DNA from: an uncultured Sutterella sp.
GTDB lineage: Bacteria; Pseudomonadota; Gammaproteobacteria; Burkholderiales; Burkholderiaceae_F
Direction: 5' to 3'
Length of the DNA stretch: 6,424 nucleotides
Assembly (NCBI GenBank): GCA_905192805.1
Contig: CAJJMF010000148.1
Coordinates: 1 to 6,424 of the forward strand
The translations under genes were made by a program, and so were the position numbers. The notes under the pieces are model-generated. The model saw only the letters and a list, made by a program, of their open reading frames with translations, was not told the origin of the DNA and did not search any database. Positions within the stretch are counted from its first letter, which is position 1, and each line of letters begins with the position of its first letter. Shown in pieces: positions 5,730 to 6,424 of this stretch.

Positions 5730-5739
5730 TTTATTCATC

Positions 5740-6270
5740 ATGTTAATGAACTGGAAAGTGGGAGCTTCGGCTCTGGCTTTGGCTGTATTGTTGAGCGGTT
5801 GCTCCAGCGTTGATTTGAACGACGCTGACAAGGCTGGCTCTTTGGCTGGTCAAGACGCAGCTTCTGCTAACGGCAACGGTATGAACAATCCGTTTGCTGA
5901 TCCTTCGAATCCTCTTTCTCAGCGTTCTATTTACTTCGGCTTCGACTCCTACGAAGTTGAAGGTAAGTATCTTTCTGCTGTCCAGGCTCACGCTCAGTGG
6001 CTCAACGCTCATCCGAACGTGACCATCCAGATTCAGGGTAACACCGACGAACGTGGTGGTCGTGAATACAACCTCGCCCTCGGTCAGAAGCGTTCTGAAG
6101 CTGTGAAGCAGCGTCTCCAGTTGCTCGGCGTTCCTGCTCAGCGTATTGAAGCCGTTTCGTACGGTAAAGAAAAGCCGCAGGCTACGGGTCACACCGAAGA
6201 AGCTTGGGCTCAGAACCGTCGTGCTGATATCGTCTACCCCGCCGAAGTTATCAACGGTCAGGTTCGCTAA
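5740..6270 (+). CDS. pal: Peptidoglycan-associated lipoprotein Pal
   Basis: A 176-residue outer-membrane lipoprotein that binds diaminopimelate-containing peptidoglycan through an OmpA-like domain and pairs with TolB. The lipoprotein signal runs from residue 1 to the lipobox LSGC (18-21). Cys21 would be lipidated, and Ser at +2 fits outer-membrane sorting. A flexible Asn/Ser/Asp-rich linker (about 22-60) leads to the OmpA C-like domain (62-166): IYFGFDSYEV, then GNTDERGGREYN with Asp103, LGQKRSEAV with Arg118, and YGKEKPQATGHTEEAWAQNRRADIVY-like residues with NRR at 159-161. Asp103 and Arg118 correspond to the pair that grips diaminopimelate in OmpA. ATG 5740 is 10 nt from AAGGAG; ATG 5746 would be 16 nt away. 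Codon use is strongly biased (20 of 24 Ala are GCT; 8 of 9 Arg are CGT), unlike tolB, a sign of high expression. Confidence 0.97.
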   Translation: MLMNWKVGASALALAVLLSGCSSVDLNDADKAGSLAGQDAASANGNGMNNPFADPSNPLSQRSIYFGFDSYEVEGKYLSAVQAHAQWLNAHPNVTIQIQGNTDERGGREYNLALGQKRSEAVKQRLQLLGVPAQRIEAVSYGKEKPQATGHTEEAWAQNRRADIVYPAEVINGQVR

Positions 6271-6278
6271 TCAGACAA

Positions 6279-6301
6279 AACAAGACGTTTACGTCTTTGT
6301 T
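6279..6301 (+). other. Short hairpin just after the pal stop
   Basis: AAGACG (6282-6287) pairs with CGTCTT (6292-6297) around TTTA. With one bulged T, three more pairs are possible (AAC 6279-6281 with GTT 6299-6301). Only a weak T-rich tract overlaps its 3' side, so it may be a first, inefficient terminator or a 3'-end stabiliser upstream of the main terminator. Confidence 0.4.
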
Positions 6302-6304
6302 CAT

Positions 6305-6361
6305 ACGGCGGCTCTGCCTTTCGCCTCCTGAAGGGGCGAAAGAACGGTGTCGCCGTTTTTT
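6305..6361 (+). terminator. Nested-stem intrinsic terminator between pal and cpoB
   Basis: An outer stem, ACGGCG (6305-6310) with CGCCGT (6351-6356), encloses an 8-bp inner hairpin, CTTTCGCC (6318-6325) with GGCGAAAG (6335-6342). A run of six T follows (6356-6361). An alternative small hairpin directly before the T-run is AACGG (6343-6347) with CCGTT (6353-6357). Either form gives a stem ending at a T-run, the mark of intrinsic termination. The two forms exclude each other, so the structure might switch. Confidence 0.7.
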
Positions 6362-6383
6362 ATTGCTTCACAAGGGAGTTGTT

Positions 6384-6424
6384 ATGAAGTTGAATGCACG
6401 CCTTTTGGTCGGTGTTCTCGCACT
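6384..6424 (+). CDS. cpoB: Start of a secreted protein, probably cell division coordinator CpoB (5' part)
   Basis: ATG 6384 is preceded by AAGGGAG (6372-6378), with GGAG 5 nt from the start, and opens a frame that runs off the window after 13 full codons: MKLNARLLVGVLA. A basic N-terminus followed by a hydrophobic core is the start of a signal peptide. Nothing in these residues identifies the family. The name rests on the conserved order tolB-pal-cpoB (formerly ybgF), whose product is a periplasmic TPR protein that coordinates PBP1B and Tol-Pal at the septum. The start lies only 22 nt beyond the T-run of the terminator, with no visible promoter between, so expression probably depends on read-through from pal. 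Confidence 0.6.
   Translation, partial: MKLNARLLVGVLA

Noticed and set aside
5743..6192. 149-codon open frame on the - strand
   Set aside because: Antisense to pal. The strong codon bias of pal (few stops on the reverse strand) explains the length.
6146..6331. 61-codon + strand frame over the pal 3' end
   Set aside because: Out of frame within the conserved end of pal and running through the terminator region; no ribosome binding site and no recognisable motif.

Overview
The window reads as a conserved housekeeping stretch of a betaproteobacterial chromosome, most likely order Burkholderiales. Three things point there: an amgK-murU peptidoglycan-recycling pair, the dusB-fis-purH gene order, and a TolB with a twin-arginine-like leader. 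Base composition is moderate rather than very GC-rich, which would suit a Sutterellaceae-like or other reduced-GC lineage. That placement below order level is a guess.

Layout, all genes on the + strand: (1) 1-342, the 3' end of the sugar kinase gene amgK, followed after 6 bp by murU (349-1068). Together they salvage N-acetylmuramate into UDP-MurNAc. (2) A 143-bp gap with a TACAAT promoter and a structured leader, then dusB (GTG start at 1212), fis (2203-2553) and purH (2557-4113), packed as one operon: tRNA dihydrouridine synthase, nucleoid protein/global regulator, and the bifunctional last enzyme of de novo IMP synthesis. (3) A 160-bp gap with a weak terminator, a perfect 12-bp stem and a likely extended -10 promoter, then tolB (GTG start at 4274). 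(4) A 173-bp gap with a perfect TATAAT and a highly structured leader, then the lipoprotein gene pal (5740-6270). (5) A 113-bp gap with nested hairpins ending in a T-run, then the first 13 codons of a secreted protein that is probably cpoB. tolB, pal and cpoB belong to the Tol-Pal envelope system. No tolQRA lies next to them here; purH occupies the upstream position.

There is no mobile element, CRISPR array, tRNA or rRNA, and no new multi-gene system that I can support. The points of interest are regulatory: an anti-Shine-Dalgarno hairpin and a 5'-terminal hairpin in the pal leader, a perfect inverted repeat overlapping the putative tolB promoter, and a terminator that seems to gate cpoB. Two further points are an acidic N-terminal arm on Fis, and start codons for dusB, fis and tolB that lie well inside the longest open frames.
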